Assembly: GCF_900454895.1 (NCBI RefSeq) | Contig: NZ_UGTA01000001.1 | Span: 1,054,001 to 1,118,000 of the forward strand | Length of the DNA: 64,000 nt | Reading direction: 5' to 3' | From: Phocoenobacter uteri | Lineage (GTDB): Bacteria; Pseudomonadota; Gammaproteobacteria; Enterobacterales; Pasteurellaceae | In this document: positions 31,259 through 41,276 of the stretch, one piece after another | Layout: each line of letters opens with the position of its first letter | Position numbering within the stretch: position 1 is the first letter of the stretch | Position numbers and translations under genes: made by a program | Notes under the pieces: generated by a model | What the model was told of the DNA's origin: nothing | The model's database searches: none | What the model saw: only the letters and a program-made list of their open reading frames with translations

Positions 31259-32089
31259 ATGAGTTATTTACTTTCTAAATCTAAAAAAAATCATCCAGAA
31301 GCCAATGGACAAGTCCAAAAAATCACGCCTGAAAGTGCGGGGTGGGAATATGTGGGTTTTGAAATGTTTCATCTAAAAGAAAAACAAACACTCTCTTTTG
31401 ATACAGAAAATACCGAAGTTTGTTTTGTACTGATGGCAGGTAAAGCGACTTTAAGTGTAGGCGATGAAACCTTTGCAAAAATGGGTAATAGAGCCACACC
31501 TTTTGAACGTATTCCACCGTATTCTCTTTATGTACCCCACAATCAAACCGTTGATATTCTTGCAGAAACAAACCTTGAACTCGCCGTTTGTCGAGCACCA
31601 AGTCAAGGTAATTTACCTGTTCGCCTAATCACACCCGAAGAGGTAGGTGTGGAACATCGAGGTTATGGTTATAACAAACGTCTTGTTCATAATATTTTAC
31701 CTGAAACAGAACCAGCAGATAGTTTACTCGTGGTTGAAGTATTTACCGATGAAGGTAACACCAGCTCATACCCAAGCCATAAACACGATCAAAAAAATAG
31801 TGAAACAGAAACTTATTTAGAAGAAACTTACTATCACCGTTTTGATCCGCCACAAGGCTTTGCAATGCAACGTGTTTATACCGATGATCGTAGTCTTGAT
31901 GAATGTATGGCAGTTTATGATGGCGATGTGGTGCAAGTACCAAAAGGCTACCACCCAATGGCAACCGTTGCAGGCTATAATAACTATTACTTAAATGTGA
32001 TGGCAGGCCCTGTTCGTAAATGGCGTTTCACTTGGGAAGCCGATCATTTATGGGTAAATAGCGAAGAATATGCGAATAAATTTAAGTAA
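31259..32089 (+). CDS. iolB: 5-deoxy-glucuronate isomerase
   Basis: A 276-residue bicupin that converts 5-deoxy-glucuronate to 5-dehydro-2-deoxy-gluconate. The metal-binding cupin segment is SYPSHKHDQ...ETYLEETYYHRF with YDGDVVQVPKGYHP later. GTGAGGA lies ahead of the ATG. Standard length; a single-gene plus-strand unit ending in a strong terminator. Confidence 0.95.
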   Translation: MSYLLSKSKKNHPEANGQVQKITPESAGWEYVGFEMFHLKEKQTLSFDTENTEVCFVLMAGKATLSVGDETFAKMGNRATPFERIPPYSLYVPHNQTVDILAETNLELAVCRAPSQGNLPVRLITPEEVGVEHRGYGYNKRLVHNILPETEPADSLLVVEVFTDEGNTSSYPSHKHDQKNSETETYLEETYYHRFDPPQGFAMQRVYTDDRSLDECMAVYDGDVVQVPKGYHPMATVAGYNNYYLNVMAGPVRKWRFTWEADHLWVNSEEYANKFK

Positions 32090-32112
32090 ATTGAAATAAC
32101 TTTTTCAATATT

Positions 32113-32177
32113 ACAAGCGGTCTGATTTTTTCTGAAATTTGCAAATTTTGAATAAAATTAGACCGCTTGTTTTTTTG
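32113..32177 (+). terminator. Terminator after iolB, from inverted uptake signals
   Basis: ACAAGCGGTC (32113-32122) and GACCGCTTGT (32161-32170), 10 bp perfect, followed by T-run. Both arms are uptake-signal cores. Confidence 0.8.
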
Positions 32178-32235
32178 CCTATTTAATAAAAATATTATTT
32201 GTAAAATTTTGATCCCATTAACGTATCAGACTATC

Positions 32236-32319
32236 GAAGCGCGGTTGCTGAGCCTGTCGAAGCATAAGTGCTTTTTTTATTGTGTTTATCCGCCGCTTCT
32301 TTGGTCGTTCGACAGGCTC
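32236..32319. repeat. Small inverted-repeat element
   Basis: GAAGCG (32236-32241) with CGCTTC (32294-32299), and GAGCCTGTCGAA (32250-32261) with TTCGACAGGCTC (32308-32319, 12 bp perfect). It is more GC-rich than its surroundings and has no ORF of note. The rest of the 365-bp iolB-iolC gap holds only the flanking terminators. Confidence 0.55.
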
Positions 32320-32382
32320 GGGGAGTAATAATTCGCAAAACTCGGAAGATACGAATGACTTGATACAATGAAAATAATCATA

Positions 32383-32430
32383 CAAAAAATAACCGCTTAG
32401 CAAATTGGTATCCCCAAAACACTAAGCGGT
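32383..32430 (-). terminator. Terminator after iolC
   Basis: ACCGCTTAG (32392-32400) / CTAAGCGGT (32422-32430), 9 bp; on the minus strand it is followed by a T-run. Confidence 0.7.
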
Positions 32431-32454
32431 CATAATTTTTCTAAAATTTACAAA

Positions 32455-34365
32455 TTAACGAGATTTCCAAAGTTTAATCAAGCGTTGATAACGTGCTGAA
32501 ACGTCTTTCACTAGTTCATCGTCGTTGATTTCATTTGCTAACCATTGTTTTGACGGTTGTCCGAAGATGGTTCTTCCTACCGCAAAACCTTTCACTAATG
32601 GGATATTTTTAGATGCTTCAAAGACAGCTTTAAATTCTTCTTCTGGGGCATCTAAACCTAAAATTAAGATACCACGACAATAACTGTCATTTTGCTCAAT
32701 CACTTGACTAATCTCTTTCCAAGCCTGCTCTGACACGCCTGGTAATTTCCACCAATCTGGTTTAATACCAATATCATAGAAATGTTGTAACATTTGTGCA
32801 TAATATTGCTCTTGTTTTTCCATTTCAGCTGGAAGGATAATTTCAAGTAATAGTTCGTGACCAGTGCGACAACAGGCTTGATACACTTCTTTGAGTTTAG
32901 TATCTTGTGCGGTTTTCATTGCTTCATCATCGGTAGGGTGATAGAAAGCTAAACATTTCACCACCTGTTCTAATGGCCAGCTCGCTAATTGCGTGCCAAG
33001 ATCACCGTGCTCTAAACTTAATGGACGAGATGATGGCTCTTCAATCGGACGACCAATCCACCAGTTTTTACCGGTAATTTCATTTAATGCTGCTTGCCCA
33101 AATGTGGTATCCGCTAGAATTCCCGCATTACCATTGCTTATACCCTCTTGTTGTGCGGTTTGTTCCGCAGCTTTAAGTAGTAAGGTTTTTAATTTTGGAA
33201 TACGTGTTAGCTCAACACCACATTCATTCGCCATATCAACCAACTGTTTACGATGATCGAATGCAAAAATACATAAATCGTCCCACTGTTTTTTACGAGT
33301 AGTCACTCGGTGTAAGTGATTTAATTTTTCATCTAGATCTGGACGTGGAACAGATTCTGCACGAGAAAGATAATCATCTAACTCTTCTTTGGTTGGCATT
33401 GCAGGGGCACAGCCATGACGAGAAACAACTAACGCACCACATGCATTTGCATAACGACAGCTTTGTTCCCAACCTTCGTTGTTGATGTAACCACGAATTA
33501 AACCTGACATAAAGGCATCACCCGCCCCTAATACATTTAATACCGCTACTCTTACACCATACACATTTAAGCCACCGTCAAGATCATCAGGAATTTCACC
33601 TTCAAACACAGAGCAACCTAATGCTCCACGTTTACACACTAACGTTGCTTGGCTAAATTTACGTACATTTTTCAATGCAGTTAAGGTGTCTGTTGAGCCA
33701 CCTGCGATATGGAACTCTTCTTCTGTTCCAACTAAAACATCAAAATGATGCAATACTTCTTGTAAGGATTTGGTTACCGCTTCTGAATCGATATAACGAG
33801 TTTCTCCATCACCTAATGATGTTAAGCCCCATAATACTGGGCGATAATCAATATCTAATAAACGTTTCACGCCATTACGCCCCGCATATTCTAAGGCGGT
33901 TAAAACAGCTTCTCGGGTATTTGGGTGTGAAAGGTGTGTACCTGTAATAGCGAGAGCTTTTGCGGAAGCAATATATTCTTCAGAAAAATCATCTTTGGTA
34001 ATCGCCATATCCGCACAGTTATCACGATAGAAAATTAACGGGAAAGTATCTTCATCTTTTATGCCGAGCAATACCAACGCAGTTAAACGATCCTTATCGG
34101 TAATTAAATGACTGGTATCTACGCCAACACTTTCTAATTCTTCTTTTAAAAAGCGTCCCATATGTTCATCGCCGACACGGGCTAACATTGACGATTTTAC
34201 ACCTTGAATAGCCGTTCCATAGGCAACATTGCCCGATGAACCACCTAGATATTTAGAAAACGTCCCCATATTCTCTAAACGAGCACCGATTTGTTGTCCA
34301 TATAAATCGACAGCTACACGACCTAAACAGATTAAGTCTAGTTTTTTTTCTACACTTTTCATCAT
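32455..34365 (-). CDS. iolC: 5-dehydro-2-deoxygluconokinase fused to DUF2090 aldolase-like domain
   Basis: A 636-residue bifunctional protein. Residues 1-325 are a PfkB/ribokinase sugar kinase: LGGSSGNVAYGTAIQGVKSSMLARVGDEHMG and the anion-hole/base motif VLGAGDAFMSGLIRGY. Residues about 335-636 are DUF2090, with LCIFAFDHRKQL and GFAVGRTIF, a TIM-barrel-type domain expected to carry the next step, aldol cleavage of 5-dehydro-2-deoxy-6-phosphogluconate (IolJ role). No separate iolJ is visible, consistent with the fusion doing both. Divergent from iolD. Confidence 0.92.
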   Translation of the reverse strand: MMKSVEKKLDLICLGRVAVDLYGQQIGARLENMGTFSKYLGGSSGNVAYGTAIQGVKSSMLARVGDEHMGRFLKEELESVGVDTSHLITDKDRLTALVLLGIKDEDTFPLIFYRDNCADMAITKDDFSEEYIASAKALAITGTHLSHPNTREAVLTALEYAGRNGVKRLLDIDYRPVLWGLTSLGDGETRYIDSEAVTKSLQEVLHHFDVLVGTEEEFHIAGGSTDTLTALKNVRKFSQATLVCKRGALGCSVFEGEIPDDLDGGLNVYGVRVAVLNVLGAGDAFMSGLIRGYINNEGWEQSCRYANACGALVVSRHGCAPAMPTKEELDDYLSRAESVPRPDLDEKLNHLHRVTTRKKQWDDLCIFAFDHRKQLVDMANECGVELTRIPKLKTLLLKAAEQTAQQEGISNGNAGILADTTFGQAALNEITGKNWWIGRPIEEPSSRPLSLEHGDLGTQLASWPLEQVVKCLAFYHPTDDEAMKTAQDTKLKEVYQACCRTGHELLLEIILPAEMEKQEQYYAQMLQHFYDIGIKPDWWKLPGVSEQAWKEISQVIEQNDSYCRGILILGLDAPEEEFKAVFEASKNIPLVKGFAVGRTIFGQPSKQWLANEINDDELVKDVSARYQRLIKLWKSR

Positions 34366-34432
34366 ATCCTCACTTATTTATATTTAGAACTGATATAAGA
34401 ATAAAACTAAATGAACTAAATTTCCACTAATT

Positions 34433-34490
34433 GAAACATATATTTCAAAAAAGTCACGCTATTAAATGAATATTTGAGAACAAGATCACA
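34433..34490. promoter_or_regulatory. iolC-iolD divergent control region
   Basis: iol-type box GAAACATATATTTC (34433-34446) and CRP-like site TGAGA-N6-TCACA (34475-34490), one mismatch from consensus. Confidence 0.55.
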
Positions 34491-34589
34491 AAATGAAATA
34501 AAATTTCTAAAATAACGTTGCGTTGAAATGAATAAGTTACTAGAATTTTGAAAAAATTATTTATTCTTTAACTCATAGGAGTGACATAG

Positions 34590-36530
34590 ATGAAAACGAC
34601 TAGACTTACAGTTGCACAAGCACTCATTAAATTTTTAGATAATCAATATATAGAAGTTGATGGTCAAGTAACAAAATTTGTTGAAGGTGTTTTTGGCATA
34701 TTCGGTCACGGTAATGTATTGGGTTTAGGACAAGCACTTGAACAAGACTGTGGCAATTTAATTGTTAGACAAGGACGTAACGAGCAAGGTATGGCTCACG
34801 TTGCGATTGGTTTTGCAAAACAGCACGCACGTAAGAAAATTTATGCTTGTACTTCTTCTGTTGGACCAGGTGCTGCTAATATGATTACCGCAGCGGCGAC
34901 AGCAAGTGCAAACCGCATTCCACTTTTGTTACTTCCGGGTGATGTGTTTGCAACCCGCCAACCCGATCCAGTTTTACAACAAATCGAACAACCTTATGAT
35001 TTAAGCATTAGCACGAATGACGCTTTTAAAGCGGTAAGTAAATATTGGGATAGAATTAACCGTCCTGAACAGTTGATGAGTGCATGTATCAATGCAATGC
35101 GTGTATTAACTGATCCTGCAGAAACTGGTGCTGTAACACTTGCATTACCACAAGATGTGCAAGCAGAAGCCTATGATTTCCCTGATTATTTCTTAGAAAA
35201 ACGTATTCATCACATTGAACGTGTCACACCAACAGATTCAACCATAAAAATGGCAGTGAAATTGATTAAAAATAAGAAAAAACCATTGATTATTTGTGGT
35301 GGTGGCGTGCGTTATTCACAAGCGGCAGAAGAATTGAAACAATTTGCAAAAAGTTTCAATATTCCATTTGCTGAAACACAAGCAGGAAAGAGTGCCGTTG
35401 TGTCTGACTATCCTTTAAATGTGGGTGGTGTGGGCGAAACAGGTTGCTTATCCGCAAACTTACTCGCCAAAGAGGCGGATTTAATCATCGGTATTGGTAC
35501 TCGTTATACCGATTTTACCACTTCATCAAAATGGATATTCCAAAATCCAGACGTTCAATTCTTAAATATTAACGTAGCACGTTTTGACGCTTATAAATTA
35601 GATGGTGTTCAAATTGTCGCAGACGCAAAAGCAACCCTTAGTAAATTAACCACGTCATTAAAATACATTGGTTACGCAGCTCAATGGGGCGATCAAATCG
35701 CAGAGGCTAAACAACAATTTAGACAAGAGTTAGAGCGTGTTCGCAGTATTACTTACACTGGCGAAGATTTTGTGCCAGAAATTGATGATCGTTTAGATAA
35801 AAAAGCGGTATTTGAAGAATTCCAAAAAATCACAAAATCTTGTTTAACACAAAGTCGTGTATTAGGCATTATCAATGAACATTTAGGTAAAGATGATGTG
35901 ATTGTGGGTGCAGCAGGAAGCTTACCGGGTGATTTACAACGTACTTGGCAATCCAAAGGTGAAGGCACTTATCATCTTGAATATGGCTACTCTTGTATGG
36001 GTTATGAAGTCAGTGCATCATTTGGTGTGAAAATCGCTCAACCTGAGCGTGAGGTCTATACCCTACTCGGCGATGGCTCTTATATGATGTTGCATTCTGA
36101 GTTAGTCACATCCATTCAAGAAAACAAAAAAATCAATGTGATCGTCTTTGACAATATGGCAAATGGCTGTATCAACAATTTACAAATCGGTAATGGAATG
36201 GACAGCTTCTGCACTGAATTCCGTTTCCGTAATGAAACATCAAATCAATTAAATGGCGGACTTGTTCCAGTTGACTTTGCAATGAATGGAGCTTCTTACG
36301 GTTGTAAAACCTACAAAGTAACCACCGAAGAAGAACTGCTCTTTGCATTAGAAGATGCGAAAAAACAAACCGTATCAACCTTGATTGATGTAAAAGTATT
36401 ACCAAAAACAATGGTTCACGGTTATGGCAGTTGGTGGCACGTTGGTGTTGCGGAAGTTTCTAATAAGGAAACCATTCAACACGCATACCAAAATGCACAA
36501 AAACACATAAATGAAGCTCGTCGTTACTAA
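34590..36530 (+). CDS. iolD: 3D-(3,5/4)-trihydroxycyclohexane-1,2-dione acylhydrolase
   Basis: A 646-residue ThDP-dependent enzyme that opens the inositol ring to 5-deoxy-glucuronate. ThDP features are GQALEQDCGNLIVRQGRNEQGMAH (catalytic Glu region), SSVGPGAANM, and the ThDP-binding GDGSYMMLHSELVTS...NMANGCINN. Full length. First gene of an iolD-iolE-iolG run on the plus strand. Confidence 0.96.
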   Translation: MKTTRLTVAQALIKFLDNQYIEVDGQVTKFVEGVFGIFGHGNVLGLGQALEQDCGNLIVRQGRNEQGMAHVAIGFAKQHARKKIYACTSSVGPGAANMITAAATASANRIPLLLLPGDVFATRQPDPVLQQIEQPYDLSISTNDAFKAVSKYWDRINRPEQLMSACINAMRVLTDPAETGAVTLALPQDVQAEAYDFPDYFLEKRIHHIERVTPTDSTIKMAVKLIKNKKKPLIICGGGVRYSQAAEELKQFAKSFNIPFAETQAGKSAVVSDYPLNVGGVGETGCLSANLLAKEADLIIGIGTRYTDFTTSSKWIFQNPDVQFLNINVARFDAYKLDGVQIVADAKATLSKLTTSLKYIGYAAQWGDQIAEAKQQFRQELERVRSITYTGEDFVPEIDDRLDKKAVFEEFQKITKSCLTQSRVLGIINEHLGKDDVIVGAAGSLPGDLQRTWQSKGEGTYHLEYGYSCMGYEVSASFGVKIAQPEREVYTLLGDGSYMMLHSELVTSIQENKKINVIVFDNMANGCINNLQIGNGMDSFCTEFRFRNETSNQLNGGLVPVDFAMNGASYGCKTYKVTTEEELLFALEDAKKQTVSTLIDVKVLPKTMVHGYGSWWHVGVAEVSNKETIQHAYQNAQKHINEARRY

Positions 36531-36599
36531 TTTTTAACATTAAGCCAGCTCTTTCAGGGCTGGTTCAGAATTATTATCCATACACAAGGAGAAACTTGT

Positions 36600-37496
36600 A
36601 TGAAAGCTGAAAATATCAAATTGGGTATTGCACCTATTGGTTGGACAAACGATGATTTACCTGAATTAGGGGCTGAAAATACCTTTGAACAATGTGTCAG
36701 TGAAATGGCGTTGGCAGGTTTCACTGGTTGCGAAGTGGGAAATAAATATCCACGTGATATTGAGGTGTTAAAACACAAACTTGATGTTCGTGGTATCCAA
36801 ATTTGTAATGCGTGGTTTAGTACATTCTTTGTTGACGGTAAAAAAGAAGAAACTATCGCAGAATTTATCAAACACCGTGATTTCTTACACGCAATGGGTG
36901 CAAAAGTAATCGGTTGTTCAGAGCAAAGCCGTAGTATTCAAGGACAGAAAAAAGCCATTTTTAAAGAAAAGACCATTTTTACTGATGCTGAATGGGAATT
37001 ACTTGCCGAAGGTTATAACGAGTTAGCGAAACTTGCCGCAGAAAAAGGAATGAAAGTGAGCCTACACCATCATATGGGAACAGGTGTACAAACCCCAGAA
37101 GAAGTAGATCGCTATATGGAAATGACTAACGATGACGTTTATTTACTCTTCGACTCAGGACATATTTACTACTCAGAAGGCTCACAAAAAGCAATGTTAG
37201 ATATGCTTGAAAAATATGTTGATCGCATTTGCCACGTTCACTTAAAAGATGTGCGTGATGAAGTGGTTGCAGAAGTAAAAGAAAACGATCTTAGTTTCTT
37301 AGAAGGAGTTAAAAAAGGTACATTTACCGTTCCAGGTGATGGCGTAATTGATTTCAAACCTATTTTTGAAATTTTAGATAAACACAATTATAAAGGCTGG
37401 ATGGTTGTGGAAGCAGAACAAGATCCTGCATTAGCAAATCCATTTGAATACGCAGTGAAAGGTCGTAAATATATCAAAGACGTTGCTGGAATTTAA
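36600..37496 (+). CDS. iolE: 2-keto-myo-inositol dehydratase
   Basis: A 298-residue TIM-barrel enzyme (AP-endonuclease 2/xylose-isomerase-like family) that dehydrates 2-keto-myo-inositol. Metal ligands lie in VSLHHHMGTGVQTPEE, LLFDSGHIYYSEG, VCHVHLKDVR-type HVHLKDVR and MVVEAEQDP. AAGGAG upstream. Follows iolD by about 70 nt. Confidence 0.95.
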   Translation: MKAENIKLGIAPIGWTNDDLPELGAENTFEQCVSEMALAGFTGCEVGNKYPRDIEVLKHKLDVRGIQICNAWFSTFFVDGKKEETIAEFIKHRDFLHAMGAKVIGCSEQSRSIQGQKKAIFKEKTIFTDAEWELLAEGYNELAKLAAEKGMKVSLHHHMGTGVQTPEEVDRYMEMTNDDVYLLFDSGHIYYSEGSQKAMLDMLEKYVDRICHVHLKDVRDEVVAEVKENDLSFLEGVKKGTFTVPGDGVIDFKPIFEILDKHNYKGWMVVEAEQDPALANPFEYAVKGRKYIKDVAGI

Positions 37497-37534
37497 TTAA
37501 ACATACAGATTTTTAATCATATCAAGGAGTTACT

Positions 37535-38521
37535 ATGTATAATGTTGCTTTATTAGGTGCTGGTCGTATTGGGCTTGTACACGCTGTGAATATCGTAAAC
37601 CACCCAGAAACCACCCTTTATTCTGTCGCAGATCCTTATGAACCAAATGCGAAAAAAATGGCAGAAAAATACGGTTGTAAAATTCAAACCATTGAAGAAG
37701 TAATGGCGGATCCAAATGTTCACGCGGTGCTTATCGCATCTGCAACAGATACCCACGCTGATTTAATTGAATTATCTGCAAGAGCAGGAAAAACCATTTT
37801 CTGTGAAAAACCTATCCATTTAGATATGGCTCGTGTTCAAGAGTGTTTAAAAGTGGTTGAAGAGTGCAACGTGCCACTATTCATCGGCTTTAACCGCCGT
37901 TACGACCCACAATTTAGACAAGTGAAAGAGCGTTTACAACAAGGTCAAATCGGTAAACCTGAATCACTCATTATCATCTCTCGTGACCCGTCACCACCAC
38001 CAGCGGCTTATGTAAAAGTATCAGGTGGATTATTCCGCGATATGGCAATTCACGATTTTGATATGGCTCGTTTCATTATGGGCGAAGATCCAGTGTCTGT
38101 TTACGCAAGTGGTAGTTGCTTAGTGAATCCTGAAATTGGTGAAGCGGGGGATATTGATACAGCATTCGTGGTAATGCGTTTCCCATCAGGTGCAATGGCA
38201 ACTATTTCTAACACTCGTCGTAGTGGCTATGGTTATGACCAACGTCTTGAATTACACGGTGAAAAAGGAGTGTTAACGGCAAAAAATATCTATGAAGATA
38301 GCGTTGAACTTTGGACTGATGAAGGTTGCAAATACGCAAAACCTGAATTCTTCTTCTTACAACGTTATGACGCAGCATATAAAGCTGAGTGGGAACACTT
38401 TGTTGATATTTTAAATGGCAAAGCAACACCAGCCACAACCGGTTTTGATGGAATGCAAGCACTTCATCTGGCAGATAAAGCCCTTGAGTCTCTTCAAACT
38501 GGTAAAGAAGTAAAACTATAA
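37535..38521 (+). CDS. iolG: Inositol 2-dehydrogenase
   Basis: A 328-residue Gfo/Idh/MocA oxidoreductase, first step of the pathway (myo-inositol to 2-keto-myo-inositol, NAD). Rossmann motif LLGAGRIGLVHAVN, the catalytic FCEKPIHLD, FNRRYDPQF and FRDMAIHDFDMARF with Asp/His substrate ligands. Usual length. AAGGAG upstream. Confidence 0.93.
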   Translation: MYNVALLGAGRIGLVHAVNIVNHPETTLYSVADPYEPNAKKMAEKYGCKIQTIEEVMADPNVHAVLIASATDTHADLIELSARAGKTIFCEKPIHLDMARVQECLKVVEECNVPLFIGFNRRYDPQFRQVKERLQQGQIGKPESLIIISRDPSPPPAAYVKVSGGLFRDMAIHDFDMARFIMGEDPVSVYASGSCLVNPEIGEAGDIDTAFVVMRFPSGAMATISNTRRSGYGYDQRLELHGEKGVLTAKNIYEDSVELWTDEGCKYAKPEFFFLQRYDAAYKAEWEHFVDILNGKATPATTGFDGMQALHLADKALESLQTGKEVKL

Positions 38522-38657
38522 TTTCTATTATATAGAACGATAAATCCACATCATAAGCGGTCAATTATGGTGTGGATTTTGCAAATTTATCGTTAATATT
38601 TCTTATCTTCAATACTGCATTTCATAAAAATTTCCACGAAATTAAGAGGTAAATAAA

Positions 38658-39788
38658 ATGAAAAAAGTTCGCGTCGGTTTAATTGGAACAGGTTATATCG
38701 GTCGTTGTCACGCCATTGCCTATGCGCAAGCCTCAACCGTTTTTCCCTTAGAGGCTGAATTACAACTTGAATATTTAGCTGAAATCACCCCAGAATTAGC
38801 CGCACAAAAAGCCAAAGAATTTGGATTCAATCGTTCAACAGGCAATTGGCAAGACGTTGTCAGCGATCCAAATGTTGATGTTGTTGATATTTGTACCCCT
38901 AACTTTTTGCACAAAGAAATTGCATTAGCGGCGATCGCAAACGGCAAACACGTTTATTCCGAAAAACCTCTCGCCTTAAATGCAGAAGATGCAAAAATAA
39001 TGTATGAAGCGGCAAAAAAAGCGGGCGTTAAAACCTTAGTAGGCTTTAATTACATTAAAAATCCAACCACACAATTAGCAAAAGAAATCATTGAAAGAGG
39101 TGAAATTGGTGAAGTCGTGCATTTTTATGGCACACACAATGAAGACTATCTTGCAAACCCAAATACCCCACTCGACTGGCACTGTGTAAAAGAAAAAGCG
39201 GGCTTAGGAACACTGGGTGATCTTGCTGCTCATATTATCCAAATGTCACAATATTTAGTCGGACAAGATATTAAATCGGTCATCGGCGATATGGAAACGG
39301 TTATCAAACAACGTCCTAATCCAAATGATCTTTCACAAATGTGTGATGTTGAAAACGAAGACCAAGCCACTGCAATGGTTCGTTTTGCAAATGGTTGTAT
39401 GGGAACGATTGAAACCTCTCGCATTGCTTGTGGGCGTAAAATGGGATTAAGCTACGTCATTACAGGCACAAAAGGAACGATCAGCTATACCCAAGAGCGA
39501 ATGGCAGAGTTAAAACTTTACATTCACAGCGATGATCCTGCTCGTCAAGGTTTCAAAACAATCCTTACTGGACCACTCCACCCTGACTACAAACATTTCT
39601 GTGTGAGTGCTGGACACGGTATTGGTTTTAATGATCAAAAAACTGTTGAGATCAGAGATTTAGTCAACGGACTTGCTAATCCAACTGCAAAACTCTACCC
39701 TGATTTTGAAGAAGGCTTTAAAATCTCTCGTATCTTAGATGCTATCGCACTTTCAGCACAAGAAAAACGTTGGGTTGATATTGGTTAA
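38658..39788 (+). CDS. Gfo/Idh/MocA-family oxidoreductase (possible inositol-isomer dehydrogenase)
   Basis: A 376-residue NAD(P)-dependent dehydrogenase: GLIGTGYIGRCHAIAYAQA, YSEKPLALNAEDA, FNYIKNPTTQLAKEI and GDLAAHIIQMSQYLVG. It is longer than IolG and differs from it, resembling the enzymes for other inositol stereoisomers (scyllo-, D-chiro-). The substrate is inferred from the locus only. Last gene of the iol cluster. Confidence 0.82.
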   Translation: MKKVRVGLIGTGYIGRCHAIAYAQASTVFPLEAELQLEYLAEITPELAAQKAKEFGFNRSTGNWQDVVSDPNVDVVDICTPNFLHKEIALAAIANGKHVYSEKPLALNAEDAKIMYEAAKKAGVKTLVGFNYIKNPTTQLAKEIIERGEIGEVVHFYGTHNEDYLANPNTPLDWHCVKEKAGLGTLGDLAAHIIQMSQYLVGQDIKSVIGDMETVIKQRPNPNDLSQMCDVENEDQATAMVRFANGCMGTIETSRIACGRKMGLSYVITGTKGTISYTQERMAELKLYIHSDDPARQGFKTILTGPLHPDYKHFCVSAGHGIGFNDQKTVEIRDLVNGLANPTAKLYPDFEEGFKISRILDAIALSAQEKRWVDIG

Positions 39789-39818
39789 ATTTTTCTAGGA
39801 AATGTTTATCTCAAAAAC

Positions 39819-39845
39819 AAAGGCTAATCTTTATGATTAGCCTTT
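39819..39845. terminator. Bidirectional terminator
   Basis: AAAGGCTAATC/GATTAGCCTTT, 11 bp with a 5-nt loop, between convergent genes. Uptake-signal cores follow at about 39865 and 39910. Confidence 0.85.
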
Positions 39846-39927
39846 CATTAATTTCTCTCTTTAAGCGGTCAAATTTTAAATCAATTTTGCAAATTTTTAC
39901 TAAAATATAACCGCTTGTAATTTAACA

Positions 39928-41274
39928 TTATTGTATTGTTGCTTTCGCTTTTTCCACAATTTCTTTTTCTTTTACTAAGAAATCTGCATCAATATTTTTC
40001 TCTCTTTCAATACAAGTTCTTTCATACACTTTAAAGAATGGATAGTAGATAATGACATCTAATACAATCAATGCCACACTTAATACTGGTGCCCAAATAT
40101 CTCCACCTGATACTAAGTATGCCCCTATTGGTGCAGGGGTTGTCCAAGGTGCCATTAGGTAAACACGATGAATAAGATCAAAATCTAAAATTAGATAAGC
40201 AATAATCGCATTTGCCATTGGTGCAAAAATCAATGGAATAAAGAACATTGGGTTTACGACCATTGGAACGCCATAAACAATTGGCTCACCGATTGAGAAG
40301 AATGATGGAACTAAACCAATTTTACCAATAGAACGTAAATGTGCTGATTTACTAAATACTAATAAAAATGCCAGTGCGATTACCCCACCTGATGCACCAT
40401 GTACCACATAGAAATCCCAGAAGCTATTTGTCACAATGTATGGTAATGGTTCGCCTGCTTGTAATGCACTTAAGTTTGCTGCCATATTTTGTAATAAGAA
40501 CGGTGTCCATAATTGCATTAACACAAGTGAACCGTTAATGCCTAAGAACCAAAGTAAATGGGTTGCAAATACGAATAAACAAATCGCTCCTAATGAGTCA
40601 CTCACTTTAATCAATGGCGCCATAAAGTCCATAATAAGCTGTGGAATAGTGCTTCCTGTTGATGCTTCAATGTATAATGCAAAAGGATAAAGTGTGACTA
40701 ACACCGCTAAAATAGGGATCACGATATTCAATGATTCCGCTACCGCTGTTGGCACTTCTTTTGGCAATCTAATGCGAATATGTAAATATTCTAGTAAGCG
40801 AGTCAATTCAACCGTGTAAATAGCAATGAAAATTGCAGAGAATAACCCAATTCCACCAAAGAATTTAATATCCATATGCCCATTTTGTACAGGGGTTGCG
40901 ACCAATAAAAATGCCATTACTGATAAAAATGCCGCTGGTAATGGCTCTCTTTTATAGGCTTTTGCTAAATTATAAGCAATACTTGCTGCTGTAAAAAGTG
41001 AAATAGCATTAAAAGACATTTGGAAGAATCGCCAACCGTAATCACTCGCCCAGTGAGCAAAAGACCACCACGCTTGCCCAAAACTATTTGTGGTATTTTC
41101 ATCAAATGGTGGGATCAATAAAATCATTATAAAGCTACCCACAATTAAGAATGGGAGTACCACAATAAATCCGTCACGGATCGCTGAGATATGCGGTTGG
41201 TTCTCCATTCTTTTTGCTGTTGGAGCGACTTTGTCATTCATAAAAGCAATAAAACGTTCAGATAAAGTTGTCAT
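39928..41274 (-). CDS. PTS EIIC component, cellobiose/lichenan/diacetylchitobiose (Lac) family
   Basis: A 448-residue inner-membrane permease of the CelB type: N-terminal KVAPTAKRMENQPHISAIRDGFIVVLPFLIVGS, a conserved GINGSLVLMQLWTPFL and SIGEPIVYGVPMVVNPMFFIP near the substrate site. No EIIA or EIIB gene lies in the window, so it needs partners from elsewhere. The gene starts 2 nt after the fucosidase stop; the pair probably imports and splits a fucosylated glycoside. Confidence 0.9.
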   Translation of the reverse strand: MTTLSERFIAFMNDKVAPTAKRMENQPHISAIRDGFIVVLPFLIVGSFIMILLIPPFDENTTNSFGQAWWSFAHWASDYGWRFFQMSFNAISLFTAASIAYNLAKAYKREPLPAAFLSVMAFLLVATPVQNGHMDIKFFGGIGLFSAIFIAIYTVELTRLLEYLHIRIRLPKEVPTAVAESLNIVIPILAVLVTLYPFALYIEASTGSTIPQLIMDFMAPLIKVSDSLGAICLFVFATHLLWFLGINGSLVLMQLWTPFLLQNMAANLSALQAGEPLPYIVTNSFWDFYVVHGASGGVIALAFLLVFSKSAHLRSIGKIGLVPSFFSIGEPIVYGVPMVVNPMFFIPLIFAPMANAIIAYLILDFDLIHRVYLMAPWTTPAPIGAYLVSGGDIWAPVLSVALIVLDVIIYYPFFKVYERTCIEREKNIDADFLVKEKEIVEKAKATIQ

Positions 41275-41276
41275 AA

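Noticed and set aside
32218..32403. A 61-codon minus-strand ORF between iolB and iolC
   Set aside because: It runs through an inverted-repeat element and a terminator and has no ribosome site.
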